Shown: positions 1-7,629 of the stretch, in pieces
Position numbering within the stretch: the stretch's first letter is position 1
Layout of the letters: every line of letters starts with the position of its first letter
Assembly (NCBI RefSeq): GCF_022288725.1
Contig: NZ_JAKNTA010000010.1
Location: 290,187-354,186, forward strand
Origin: Kitasatospora sp. A2-31
GTDB taxonomy: Bacteria > Actinomycetota > Actinomycetes > Streptomycetales > Streptomycetaceae
Reading direction: 5' to 3'
DNA: 64,000 nt
Translations under genes and position numbers: made by a program
The notes under the pieces: model-generated
Database searches by the model: none
What the model was told of the DNA's origin: nothing
What the model saw: only the letters and a program-made list of their open reading frames with translations

Positions 1-454
1 GCCCGGCTCCGACACCACCGGCACTGCGGGCTCCCGCCCCAAGGACGCCTGCACCCTGGTCGTGCCGGCCCAGGTGGCGGCCACCATCAACGCGGTGGAG
101 CCGCTCAACACCACCCGCCCCGACGCGGCGTCCGACGGGAGCCCGGTCTGGGGCTGCACCTGGGGCAACCGCCAGTCCTACGCCTCCCTCCGCGAGGTCG
201 CGCCCGGCATCCTCGCCTCCGCCAAGGCGGACCCCGCGAAGTCGGTCGCCCCGTTGCCCGGCGTCGGCACCGAGGCCGTGATCGCGACCCGCAAGGACCA
301 CGCCCACCCCGTCGCCTTCTTCGTCACCGGCGGCCACACCTACGAGGTCGAGGTGGTGAAGGACCGCGGCCCGGGCGACGCGGTCAACGCCGGGCTGGAG
401 GCGGCGGCGGAGGGCAGCCTGGCCCTGGTGTTCGCCAAGTCGCTCGGCGGCTGA
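1..454 (+). CDS. C-terminal part of a DUF3558-like secreted/lipoprotein (5' end outside window)
   Basis: The reading frame is already open at base 2 and runs to TGA at 452-454, so the start lies upstream of the window. The visible 150 residues begin in a small-residue linker (PGSDTTGTAGSRPK) followed by a globular part with two cysteines, DACTLV and WGCTW, about 38 residues apart, which could form a disulfide. A linker followed by a DxC-TLV block resembles actinobacterial lipoproteins of the DUF3558 type, where a lipobox and low-complexity linker precede such a domain. The lipobox cannot be seen here. No function is known for that family. The family call is by pattern only and is tentative; that it is a real gene is well supported by codon bias and the stop position. 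Confidence 0.6.
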   Translation, partial: PGSDTTGTAGSRPKDACTLVVPAQVAATINAVEPLNTTRPDAASDGSPVWGCTWGNRQSYASLREVAPGILASAKADPAKSVAPLPGVGTEAVIATRKDHAHPVAFFVTGGHTYEVEVVKDRGPGDAVNAGLEAAAEGSLALVFAKSLGG

Positions 455-667
455 CGGCTGACGGCCGCCGGCCCGAACCGGGCCGGGGCGTCCCCGGGCC
501 TGGGCCGTTCGAAGGCGGCCGGGGGCGCCGGGCGGCGCAGCCGGTTCCCTCCGGGGCGTGAACGGGGCCGGGGCCGGAGCGGCGGGCGGATGCGGGCGCG
601 GCGCGGGCGTTCACAGAATGACCCACGGCGCCGTACCCGTAATCCCCCCACAGCCAAGGCGGATCGT

Positions 668-2287
668 ATGAGCCGACTCCACCCACCCCCCGCCCGGGCC
701 GTCCGGCGCAGGGCCCGCGCGTCCCGTTCCGGGACCGCCCTCCTCTCCGGACTGGTCCTGCTCGCCCCCGCGGCCGCGGCCGGGTCGCTGGTCAGCGCGA
801 TACCCGCGCGGGCCGACAACCCGACCATCTCGCTCAACTCCCTGCGCACCGCGTGGGACGCGGCCGAGCCCGACCTCGGCCCGGCACAGGTCTCGGCCTC
901 GGACTTCGGCCGCCGCTGGTCCACCGCTGTCGACGGCGCGGTGTTCGCGCAGCCGCTGGTGGCGGGCTCGACGGTGGTGGTGGCCACCGAGACCAACCAC
1001 GTCTACGGCGTGAGCGCCACCGACGGCCGGATCCTGTGGCAGCGCGCGCTCGGCACGCCCGTACCGTCCTCGACGGCCTGCCTCTCCCCCGGGACCGGCA
1101 TCACCTCGACGCCGGTGTACGACAAGGCGACCGGAACCGTCTACCTGGTGGCCAAGTCCAACGAGAACGGCGCGCACTTCTCCGTACACGCCCTCGACGC
1201 AGCCTCGGGCGCCGAGCGCAGCGGCTGGCCGGTCACCGTCCAGGGCGATCCCGTGAACAGCCCCGGCGTCCCGTTCGACCCGGGCACCTCCGCACAGCGG
1301 GCCGGGCTCCTGCTGCTGAACGGCGCGGTGTACTTCGGCTTCGCCTCCGACTGCGGCGTCGGCACGTACGTCGGCCACGTGGCCGGCGTCAACACCTCGA
1401 CGCGCAAGCTGACCCTCTGGTCCACCGAGTCCGGCTCCAAGTCGCAGAACGGCGGCGTCTGGATGAGCGGCGGCGGGCTCGTGTCGGACGGTTCCGGGCG
1501 GATCTTCATCGCGACCGGCAACGGCGCGGGCGAGGGCTCGTCCCCGCCGAAGGGGCCCGGCGACAAGCCGCAGGGCCACTTCGCCGACTCCGTGGTCCGG
1601 TTGGGCGTCAACAGCGACGGCAGCCTCGCGCCGAAGGACTTCTTCAGTCCGTCCAACAACCGCCAACTCGACCACGACGACCTGGACCTGGGCTCCGGCG
1701 GTCCGGCCGCGCTGCCGACCGGCTTCGGCACCTCCGCGCACCCGCACCTGCTGGTGCAGGTCGGCAAGGACGGGCGGATCTTCCTGCTGGACCGCGACAA
1801 CCTGGGCGGTATGGGCCAGGGGCCGAACGGCACGGACGCGGTGGTCGGGACGACCGGCCCCTACAAGGGCGTCTGGGGCCACCCCGGCGTCTGGGGCGGG
1901 GACGGCGGCTACGTCTACATGATCGAGAACTACGGGTCGCTGCGCGCGCTCAAGTACTCGGTGAACGGCAGCGGCAACCCGCAGCTGACCAGCGCCGGGA
2001 CGAGCGCCGAGGGGTTCGGCTACGCCTCCGGCTCCCCGGTGGTGACGTCCAACGGGACGACGAGCGGCTCGGCGCTGGTCTGGCTCGTCTACTCCGGCAC
2101 CGGGCCGGGTGGCCAGAACGGTGAACTGCGGGTCTACGACCCGGTCCCGGTCAACGGCACGCTGAAGATGCGGCGCAGCTTCCCGCTCGGCACGGTGACC
2201 AGGTTCTCCGTTCCGGCGACGGACAACGGGCGGGTGTTCGTCGGCACCAAGGACGGCCACCTCATCGCCTTCGGCCGCGCCTCCTGA
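668..2287 (+). CDS. Secreted PQQ-binding-like beta-propeller protein
   Basis: A 539-residue exported protein. The ATG at 668 is chosen over an in-frame ATG at 590 because it places a twin-Arg-like basic stretch (RRRARASR) and a hydrophobic core (LLSGLVLLAPAAAA) at the N-terminus as a signal peptide ending near IPARA. The mature part has repeated propeller blades of the PQQ_2 kind, for example ATDGRILWQRALG and repeated WGxPGVWGGDGG segments with Trp docking positions. Members of this superfamily either bind PQQ as dehydrogenases or are BamB-like scaffolds that bind none. The gene lies 254 bp upstream of pqqA on the same strand, which makes it a candidate PQQ user, but I see no clear quinoprotein dehydrogenase signature (no vicinal disulfide CC), so catalytic function is inference. 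Confidence 0.8.
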   Translation: MSRLHPPPARAVRRRARASRSGTALLSGLVLLAPAAAAGSLVSAIPARADNPTISLNSLRTAWDAAEPDLGPAQVSASDFGRRWSTAVDGAVFAQPLVAGSTVVVATETNHVYGVSATDGRILWQRALGTPVPSSTACLSPGTGITSTPVYDKATGTVYLVAKSNENGAHFSVHALDAASGAERSGWPVTVQGDPVNSPGVPFDPGTSAQRAGLLLLNGAVYFGFASDCGVGTYVGHVAGVNTSTRKLTLWSTESGSKSQNGGVWMSGGGLVSDGSGRIFIATGNGAGEGSSPPKGPGDKPQGHFADSVVRLGVNSDGSLAPKDFFSPSNNRQLDHDDLDLGSGGPAALPTGFGTSAHPHLLVQVGKDGRIFLLDRDNLGGMGQGPNGTDAVVGTTGPYKGVWGHPGVWGGDGGYVYMIENYGSLRALKYSVNGSGNPQLTSAGTSAEGFGYASGSPVVTSNGTTSGSALVWLVYSGTGPGGQNGELRVYDPVPVNGTLKMRRSFPLGTVTRFSVPATDNGRVFVGTKDGHLIAFGRAS

Positions 2288-2541
2288 ACCGGTGGCCCCG
2301 GGAGGACACGCCCTCGGCCTCCGCCCGGGCCGGTCGCGCGCGACCACGAGGCGTTCCGCCAGGACCGGCCGGGCCCCGCCGGGCGCGACCGTGCGGGGCC
2401 CGGCCGCCGTCCGTCACCCGTTCGAGCGCGATTGTCCGCGGATCGCGCGGTTCGGACCGGCGGCCGGGCCCGGCGGCTCGTAGCGTCCTGACCCAGGGGG
2501 CGCACGCGCCCCCTCCCAGTTCCCCGGCCCGAGGAGGACCG

Positions 2542-2703
2542 ATGCAGCAGAACGCCCAGCCCCGCCCCGTCCCCGCCGCACCGCCGGTGCGCCCGGCCGG
2601 CGCCGCCAAGCCCAGCTGGTCCGCGCCGGCGGTGGAGTGCCACCGCACCGGGGCCGAGGTCACCGCGTACGCCGGACGGGCCGCCCAGTGGCGCAACCGC
2701 TGA
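2542..2703 (+). CDS. pqqA: PqqA, ribosomal precursor peptide of pyrroloquinoline quinone
   Basis: A 53-codon gene preceded by AGGAGG a few bases before its ATG. PqqA peptides supply one Glu and one Tyr, in an E-x3-Y arrangement, that PqqE crosslinks to start PQQ synthesis. Here the motif is E39-V-T-A-Y43 near the C-terminus, followed by AGRAAQWRNR. The N-terminal half is a Pro/Ala-rich leader, longer than the short leaders of proteobacterial PqqA (about 23-39 residues). The stop at 2701-2703 overlaps the start of pqqC by 16 bases, so the two are translationally coupled. Identification rests on the motif and on its position directly ahead of pqqC and pqqDE. No pqqF-type protease gene is seen nearby to release the crosslinked residues. 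Confidence 0.88.
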   Translation: MQQNAQPRPVPAAPPVRPAGAAKPSWSAPAVECHRTGAEVTAYAGRAAQWRNR

Positions 2704-3377
2704 CCCGCGAGCGGTTCGCAGCCAGGCTGCACGACCTGCGGGGACGGTACTGGGACACCCACCCGTTCCACCTGCGCCTGCACTCCGGTGGCTGCACGCC
2801 ACCGGAGTTGCGGCGCTGGGTCGCCAACCGCTGGTACTACCAGCTCTGCCTGACCCGCAAGAACGCCGCCATCATCGCCAACTGCCCGCTGCCGGAGGTG
2901 CGGCGGGCCTGGGTGGAACGGCTCGGCTACCAGGACGGGCCGAACGGCGACGAGGGCGGCCTGGCCGACTGGCTGGTGCTGGCCGAGGCGGTCGGCCTCG
3001 ACCGCGCGGAAGTGACCGACGAGCGGCACGTCGCGCGCGGGGTGCGCTTCGCCGTCGACGGCTACCTGCACTTCTGCCAGACCCGGCCGTGGACCGAGGG
3101 CGTCGCGGCGGCGCTCACCGAGATGTTCTCACCCGACCACATGGCCCGGCGGGTGGCCGCGTGGCGCACCCACTACGCGTGGATCGACCCGGCCGGGTAC
3201 GCCTACTTCGAGCACCGCATCCCCACCGCCCGCCGGGACAGCGCCCGCACCCTGGAGCTGGTCCTGGACCACTGCACGACCGCCGCGCAGCAGCAGGCCG
3301 CCGTGGAGGCGCTGGCGTTCAAGTGCGAGGTGCTGCGCGCCATGCTGGACGCCGTCGACTACGGGGCCGACCGGTGA
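2688..3377 (+). CDS. pqqC: PqqC, pyrroloquinoline-quinone synthase
   Basis: 229 residues starting at GTG 2688, inside the end of pqqA. PqqC is a cofactor-free oxidase of the TenA/haem-oxygenase fold that carries out ring closure and the final eight-electron oxidation to PQQ. The protein begins with the family-typical RxxxYWDxHPFH stretch (residues about 12-26) and keeps conserved segments NRWYYQ, a YFEHRIPTARRDS block with the active-site Arg region, and FKCEVLRAMLDA with the C-terminal Lys. Length matches the family (about 230-250). An in-frame GTG at 2637 would add 17 residues overlapping most of pqqA and is not favoured. Its stop overlaps the next start by four bases (GTGA), typical of coupled translation. 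Confidence 0.95.
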   Translation: MAQPLTRERFAARLHDLRGRYWDTHPFHLRLHSGGCTPPELRRWVANRWYYQLCLTRKNAAIIANCPLPEVRRAWVERLGYQDGPNGDEGGLADWLVLAEAVGLDRAEVTDERHVARGVRFAVDGYLHFCQTRPWTEGVAAALTEMFSPDHMARRVAAWRTHYAWIDPAGYAYFEHRIPTARRDSARTLELVLDHCTTAAQQQAAVEALAFKCEVLRAMLDAVDYGADR

Positions 3378-4867
3378 GCGCCGTCCCCTCGACGGCGGCC
3401 GACCGCGCCCCGGACACGCCGCCGGCACCGTCCGCCCCTCCCGCACCTCCCGCACCTCCCGCCCGCACGGCCCCGACCGCCGACCCGGCGGCCGTGCTGC
3501 GGCCGGGGCTGCGGCCCGGCGTGCGACTGGTGCACGACCCGGTCCGCGACCGGGCCGCGCTGCTCTACCCCGAGGGCGTCCTGCTGCTCAACGAGAGCGC
3601 CGCCGCCGTCCTGCGGCACTGCGACGGCCGGCGCGACGCCCGGCGGATCACCGCCGACCTCACCGCCGAGTACGACGGGGTGGACGGCGGCCACGTGCGC
3701 GAGCTGCTGGCCGACCTCGCCGAACGGCGGCTGCTCGCCCTCGACGGCACCGGCGCGCCGGCGCGCCCGCAGCCGGCCGCCGGACTGCCCGGCGCCGCCG
3801 GTCGCGGGCCCGCACCGCTCGGCCTGGTCGCCGAACTCACCTACCGCTGCCCGCTGCAGTGCACCTACTGCGCCAATCCGGTCGAGCTCGCCCGCTTCCG
3901 GAACGAGTTGGCGACCGAGCAGTGGCTGCGCATCCTCGACCAGGCCCGCGGGCTGGGCGTGCTGCAGGTCCACCTCACCGGCGGCGAGCCGTTGCTCCGC
4001 CGCGACCTGGTCCGGATCGTGGCCCACGCCCGCGGCCTCGGCCTCTACACCAACCTGGTTACCAGCGGCCTGCCGCTGGACGGCGCCCGCGCCGCCGAAC
4101 TGGCCGAGGCCGGTCTTGACCACGTCCAGCTCTCGGTCCAGGACGCCGACGTGCACCGGGCCGACGCCGTCGCCGGGCTGGCCGCGCACGAGCGCAAGCT
4201 CGCCGCGGCCGCGCTGCTGACCGGCGCCGGCCTGCCGCTGACCGTCAACGCCGTGCTGCACCGCGGCAACCTGCCCCGCCTCGGCGCGCTGGTCGAGCTG
4301 GCCGTGGCGCTCGGAGCCGACCGGGTCGAGCTGGCGCACACCCAGTTCTACGGCTGGGCCTGGCGCAACCGGGCCCACCTCGCCCCCGACGAGGCCCAGG
4401 TCCGGCAGGCCGAGCGGGACGTCGCCGTCGCACGCGAGCGCCACGGCGGGCGGATCGAGATCGTGCACGTCGCCGCCGACCACCACGACGGCACCGTCAA
4501 ACCGTGCATGGACGGCTGGGGCAGCCGTCAGCTGGTCGTGGCGCCCACCGGCGACGTGCTGCCCTGCCTGGCCGCCGCCCAGCTGCCCGGCCTGCCGGTG
4601 CCGAACGCCGTCACCGCCGGGCTCGCCGCGATCTGGCACGACTCCCCGGCGTTCAACCGCTACCGGGGCACCGACTGGATGCCCGAGCCGTGCCGCAGCT
4701 GCGCGCTGCGCGAGGTCGACCACGGCGGCTGCCGCTGCCAGGCCTTCCAGTTCACCGGCGACGCCGGCGCCACCGACCCGGCCTGCCGGCTCTCCCCGCA
4801 CCACCACCTGGTCACCGGACCCGCCCCCGCCGACACCCCGGCGCCCGTCCCACGGAGGCTGCGCTGA
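3374..4867 (+). CDS. pqqDE: PqqD-PqqE fusion: peptide chaperone joined to radical SAM PQQ cyclase
   Basis: 497 residues from GTG 3374. Residues 1-40 are a Pro/Ala-rich tail; about 40-125 match PqqD (LRPGVRL, LLYPEGVLLLNESAAAVL, DGxRxxxxITADL), the RRE-type chaperone that delivers PqqA; about 150-497 are PqqE, the radical SAM enzyme that forms the Glu-Tyr carbon-carbon bond. The SAM cluster motif is C159-P-L-Q-C163-T-Y-C166, followed by the HLTGGEPLLRRDL loop. The SPASM-type auxiliary cysteines are present: KPCMDGWGS, VLPC, and C-R-S-C...GGC-R-C...DPAC near the end. PqqD and PqqE are usually separate; fusion enforces the known complex. The frame runs continuously through the junction without stop, so this is a true fusion. 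Confidence 0.95.
   Translation: MSAVPSTAADRAPDTPPAPSAPPAPPAPPARTAPTADPAAVLRPGLRPGVRLVHDPVRDRAALLYPEGVLLLNESAAAVLRHCDGRRDARRITADLTAEYDGVDGGHVRELLADLAERRLLALDGTGAPARPQPAAGLPGAAGRGPAPLGLVAELTYRCPLQCTYCANPVELARFRNELATEQWLRILDQARGLGVLQVHLTGGEPLLRRDLVRIVAHARGLGLYTNLVTSGLPLDGARAAELAEAGLDHVQLSVQDADVHRADAVAGLAAHERKLAAAALLTGAGLPLTVNAVLHRGNLPRLGALVELAVALGADRVELAHTQFYGWAWRNRAHLAPDEAQVRQAERDVAVARERHGGRIEIVHVAADHHDGTVKPCMDGWGSRQLVVAPTGDVLPCLAAAQLPGLPVPNAVTAGLAAIWHDSPAFNRYRGTDWMPEPCRSCALREVDHGGCRCQAFQFTGDAGATDPACRLSPHHHLVTGPAPADTPAPVPRRLR
4854..4866 (+). promoter_or_regulatory. Ribosome binding site and CTG start of pqqB
   Basis: GGAGG at 4854-4858 lies five bases before CTG at 4864-4866. The CTG overlaps the TGA of pqqDE as CTGA, mirroring the GTGA overlap between pqqC and pqqDE. 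No in-frame ATG, GTG or TTG lies between the Shine-Dalgarno and the conserved PqqB N-terminus, so CTG is the start that keeps the conserved IRILGTSAGGG segment. Confidence 0.75.
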
Positions 4868-5772
4868 AGATCCGGATCCTCGGCACCTCCGCCGGCGGCG
4901 GGGTGCCCCAGTGGAACTGCGGCTGCGGGGGCTGCACCACCGCCCGCCGCACCGGCACCGCGCGCACGCAGGACTGCCTGGCCGTCAGCGCCGACGGCGC
5001 CGCCTGGTACCTGGTCAACGCCTCCCCCGACCTGCGCGGCCAGCTCCTGGCCGCGCCCGAACTCGCGCCGGCACCCGGCAGCCGGGAGACCCCGCTGCGC
5101 GGCGCACTGCTCACCAGCGCCGAACTGGACCACACCCTCGGCCTGCTGACCCTGCGGGAGGCGGCGGCCCTCACCGTCCACGCCACCCTCCCGGTGCGCT
5201 ACGCCCTGCACTCGGGCTTCCCGGTCGGCCCGCTGCTCGCGCCGTACACCAAGGCCCGCTGGCACACCGTCGCCCCCGGCCAGCCCGTCGAGCTGGACGG
5301 CGGGCTGCGCGCCGAGCCGCTGGCGCTCGGCGGCAAGCGCCCCCGCTACGCGGCCGACCTGCCCGGCGAGGGCTGGGAGGGCCGGTCCGACTGGGTGGTC
5401 GGCTACCGCTTCACCGCCGCCGGCAGCCGCTCCTGTGCCGTGTACGCACCCGGGCTGGCCGCCTGGACCCCGGCGGTCGACAGGGCGGTGGCCGGTGCGG
5501 ACGTGGTGATCCTGGACGGCACCTTCAGCACCGACGACGAACTGGCCGGGCGCACCGGCGGTGCGCGCACCTCCCGGGGCATGGGCCACCTGGCGGTCCG
5601 GGACTCACTGCCGCACCTCGCCCGCCTCCCCGGGCCCCGCTACCTCTACACCCATCTCAACAACACCAATCCGCTGGCCCACCCGGGGTCCCCCGGCACC
5701 GGGGCGCTGGCCCGGGAGCTCGCCGCGGCCGGCGCCGCCGTCGCCGAGGACGGGATGCTGATCGAGGTCTGA
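4864..5772 (+). CDS. pqqB: PqqB, metallo-beta-lactamase-fold PQQ biosynthesis hydroxylase
   Basis: 302 residues if initiated at the CTG at 4864. PqqB hydroxylates the Tyr ring of the processed Glu-Tyr dipeptide. The family start K-I-R-I-L-G-T-S-A-G-G-G-V-P-Q-W-N is intact only with this start. A structural zinc motif CGCGGC follows at residues about 18-23, then SPDLRGQ, TSAELDHTLGLLTLRE (the altered metallo-beta-lactamase motif), DGTFSTDDE, GMGHLAV and the family signature THLNNTNPL near the C-terminus. It is the last gene of the pqq run; gene order A-C-DE-B differs from the common A-B-C-D-E. A short GC hairpin follows the stop. Confidence 0.93.
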   Translation: MKIRILGTSAGGGVPQWNCGCGGCTTARRTGTARTQDCLAVSADGAAWYLVNASPDLRGQLLAAPELAPAPGSRETPLRGALLTSAELDHTLGLLTLREAAALTVHATLPVRYALHSGFPVGPLLAPYTKARWHTVAPGQPVELDGGLRAEPLALGGKRPRYAADLPGEGWEGRSDWVVGYRFTAAGSRSCAVYAPGLAAWTPAVDRAVAGADVVILDGTFSTDDELAGRTGGARTSRGMGHLAVRDSLPHLARLPGPRYLYTHLNNTNPLAHPGSPGTGALARELAAAGAAVAEDGMLIEV

Positions 5773-5789
5773 CCGCCGGCCACCGGCGG
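5773..5789 (+). terminator. Hairpin after the pqq operon
   Basis: Perfect 7-bp inverted repeat CCGCCGG-CCA-CCGGCGG directly behind the pqqB stop, without a T-run. Plausible end of the operon. Confidence 0.45.
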
Positions 5790-6063
5790 GGAGCGCCCGG
5801 GGGGAGGCGAGGCCCGGACGGTCGGGGCCCGGCGCACCGGGGACCCGGGGGCTGCGCACAGGTGGGCCCCGCCGGTCGGTCCCACCGCCACCTGCGCGTT
5901 CATCCGACGGTGGCGCCGCAAGCAACCTTTCGCCACCTGCACGGCGTCAGATCGTCGTGATACTAATCGTCCCGGGGACGCGATCTGTCATGCACCGTCA
6001 GGCGCCATGCCGGCGGGCGGTCCGTTCCGCGGTAGTCCGAACGGTCACGGGGAGGGGCACGGC

Positions 6064-7521
6064 ATGAGCGCAGGGCTGGGCGGCGGTCGCCGGACGGGGC
6101 ACCGGCTGCGGCTGGGCAAGCGGATGGCCGGCACGGCGGCGGTGTTCACCGCACTGGCCGCGCTGACGGGCTCCCAGGTGACCGGCCTGGGCCTGGCCCC
6201 GGTCGCCGCGGCCGACGCGCCGCAGCCCACGGGCCCCGCCACGGCCACCCAGGCCGTCGCCACCACCGTGCCCGGCGCCGCTCGTCCGACGCTTCCCAAC
6301 ACGCCCGGCGGGCCCGGCACACCCGTCGACGGCGGTGGCCCCGTCCCGCTGCCGCAACCGCCCACGGCGCTGCCCGGCGACCCCTCGGCCGGCCCGTTCC
6401 GCACCGGTCCCGCGCTGCCGGAGACCGTCTTCGCCGCCTACCGGCAGGCCGAGACCGCCCTGGCGCAGCGCTCGCCCGGCTGCCACCTGCCCTGGCAGCT
6501 GCTGGCCGCGATCGGCGAGGTCGAGTCCGGCCAGGCCGACCGCGGTGCCGTGGACGCCGGCGGGACGACGTACCGGCCGATCCTCGGGCCGGTCCTCGAC
6601 GGGAAGGGCTTCGCGGCGATCCCGGACACCGACGGCGGCCGCCACGACGGCGACCGGGTCTGGGACCGGGCCGTCGGTCCGATGCAGTTCATCCCCTCCA
6701 CCTGGGCGTCCTGGGGCGTGGACGCCAACGGCGACGGCACGGCCGACCCCAACAACGTCTTCGACGCCGCGCAGGCCGCCGGCCGCTACCTGTGCGCGGG
6801 CGGGCGTGACCTCGCCGACCCGGCGCAGCTCGACCGGGCGATCCTCGGTTACAACCACTCCGACGAGTACCTGCGGACCGTCAAAAACTGGATGGCCCAC
6901 TTCGGCACCGGGACGGCGACCACCGTCCCGAACCGTCCGGCTCCGGCCGCCACCACCGCGCCCACCACACCCGCCGCGCCCACCACACCCGCCGCGCCGG
7001 TCTCGCCCACCGCGCCCGTTCCGTCGGCGCCGGCTCCGTCGGCCGCTTCCTCGCCGTCGACAGCACCGGCCACGGCGTCCCCCTCGGCCACCCCGGGTGC
7101 GAGCACAAGTCCGAGCGCGAGCACGTCGCCGAGCGGTCGGCCGACCCCGAGCGCGAGCACCTCGCCCAGCGCGACGCCCACCGGAACCCCGACCGGGACG
7201 CCCACCGGAACCCCGACCGGCACCCCGCCCACGACGCCCGGTGGTACCCCGACGGCCACGCCCACCACCTGCCCGGTGCCCACCCCGTCGGCCACCGGCA
7301 CCCCGAACCCGACCGCCTCCCCGTCGGCCACCGCCCCCGCCACGGCGGGTGCCACGCCCACGGCCACCCCGTCGGCGACCGCCACGGCGTCGCCCACCGT
7401 CCCCGGCTGCCCGACCCCGTCCCCGACGCCCACCGCGTCGACCTCCGCTGCCGCGTCCCCCGCGGCCGCTCCGTCGGCGAGCGTCTCACCCTCGGCCGCG
7501 CCCTCGCCGTCGGCCCACTGA
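6064..7521 (+). CDS. Secreted lytic transglycosylase with Ser/Thr/Pro-rich tail
   Basis: 485 residues from ATG 6064, with GGGGAGGGG about 7 bases upstream. A long basic n-region (RRTGHRLRLGKR) and hydrophobic core form a signal peptide cleaved near VAAADA. After a Pro-rich linker, residues about 120-285 form a lytic-transglycosylase domain (MltB/SLT_2 type): LLAAIGEVESGQ carries the likely catalytic Glu, followed by GPMQFIPSTW and the LDRAILGYNHSDEYL block. Such enzymes cleave peptidoglycan glycan strands with 1,6-anhydro product. The last 190 residues are low complexity, built of TP/SP and GTPTGTPT repeats, probably spanning the wall. No sortase motif or transmembrane end is visible, so the protein is probably released or held by the tail. 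Confidence 0.9.
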   Translation: MSAGLGGGRRTGHRLRLGKRMAGTAAVFTALAALTGSQVTGLGLAPVAAADAPQPTGPATATQAVATTVPGAARPTLPNTPGGPGTPVDGGGPVPLPQPPTALPGDPSAGPFRTGPALPETVFAAYRQAETALAQRSPGCHLPWQLLAAIGEVESGQADRGAVDAGGTTYRPILGPVLDGKGFAAIPDTDGGRHDGDRVWDRAVGPMQFIPSTWASWGVDANGDGTADPNNVFDAAQAAGRYLCAGGRDLADPAQLDRAILGYNHSDEYLRTVKNWMAHFGTGTATTVPNRPAPAATTAPTTPAAPTTPAAPVSPTAPVPSAPAPSAASSPSTAPATASPSATPGASTSPSASTSPSGRPTPSASTSPSATPTGTPTGTPTGTPTGTPPTTPGGTPTATPTTCPVPTPSATGTPNPTASPSATAPATAGATPTATPSATATASPTVPGCPTPSPTPTASTSAAASPAAAPSASVSPSAAPSPSAH

Positions 7522-7530
7522 CACCGCACG

Positions 7531-7565
7531 GAGCGGGGGATCCGGCCCACCCTGGTCCCCCGCTC
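7531..7565 (+). terminator. Terminator hairpin between convergent genes
   Basis: GAGCGGGGGA (7531-7540) pairs perfectly with TCCCCCGCTC (7556-7565) around a 15-base loop. It sits ten bases after the transglycosylase stop and can serve the converging gene at 7630 too. Confidence 0.7.
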
Positions 7566-7629
7566 TCGCGTGCCTGCCACCTGACCGCGGACGGCTGACG
7601 AGGGGACAGCCGCTCGGGGCGGCGGGCGG

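Noticed and set aside
611..2347. Long minus-strand frame opposite the PQQ propeller gene
   Set aside because: Antisense shadow of a high-GC gene; composition is Arg/Gly/Ala/Val-rich with no domain, and the plus-strand frame has signal peptide and propeller blades.
3359..4807. Minus-strand frame of 482 codons opposite pqqDE
   Set aside because: Mirrors the codon bias of pqqDE; no ribosome site or motif.
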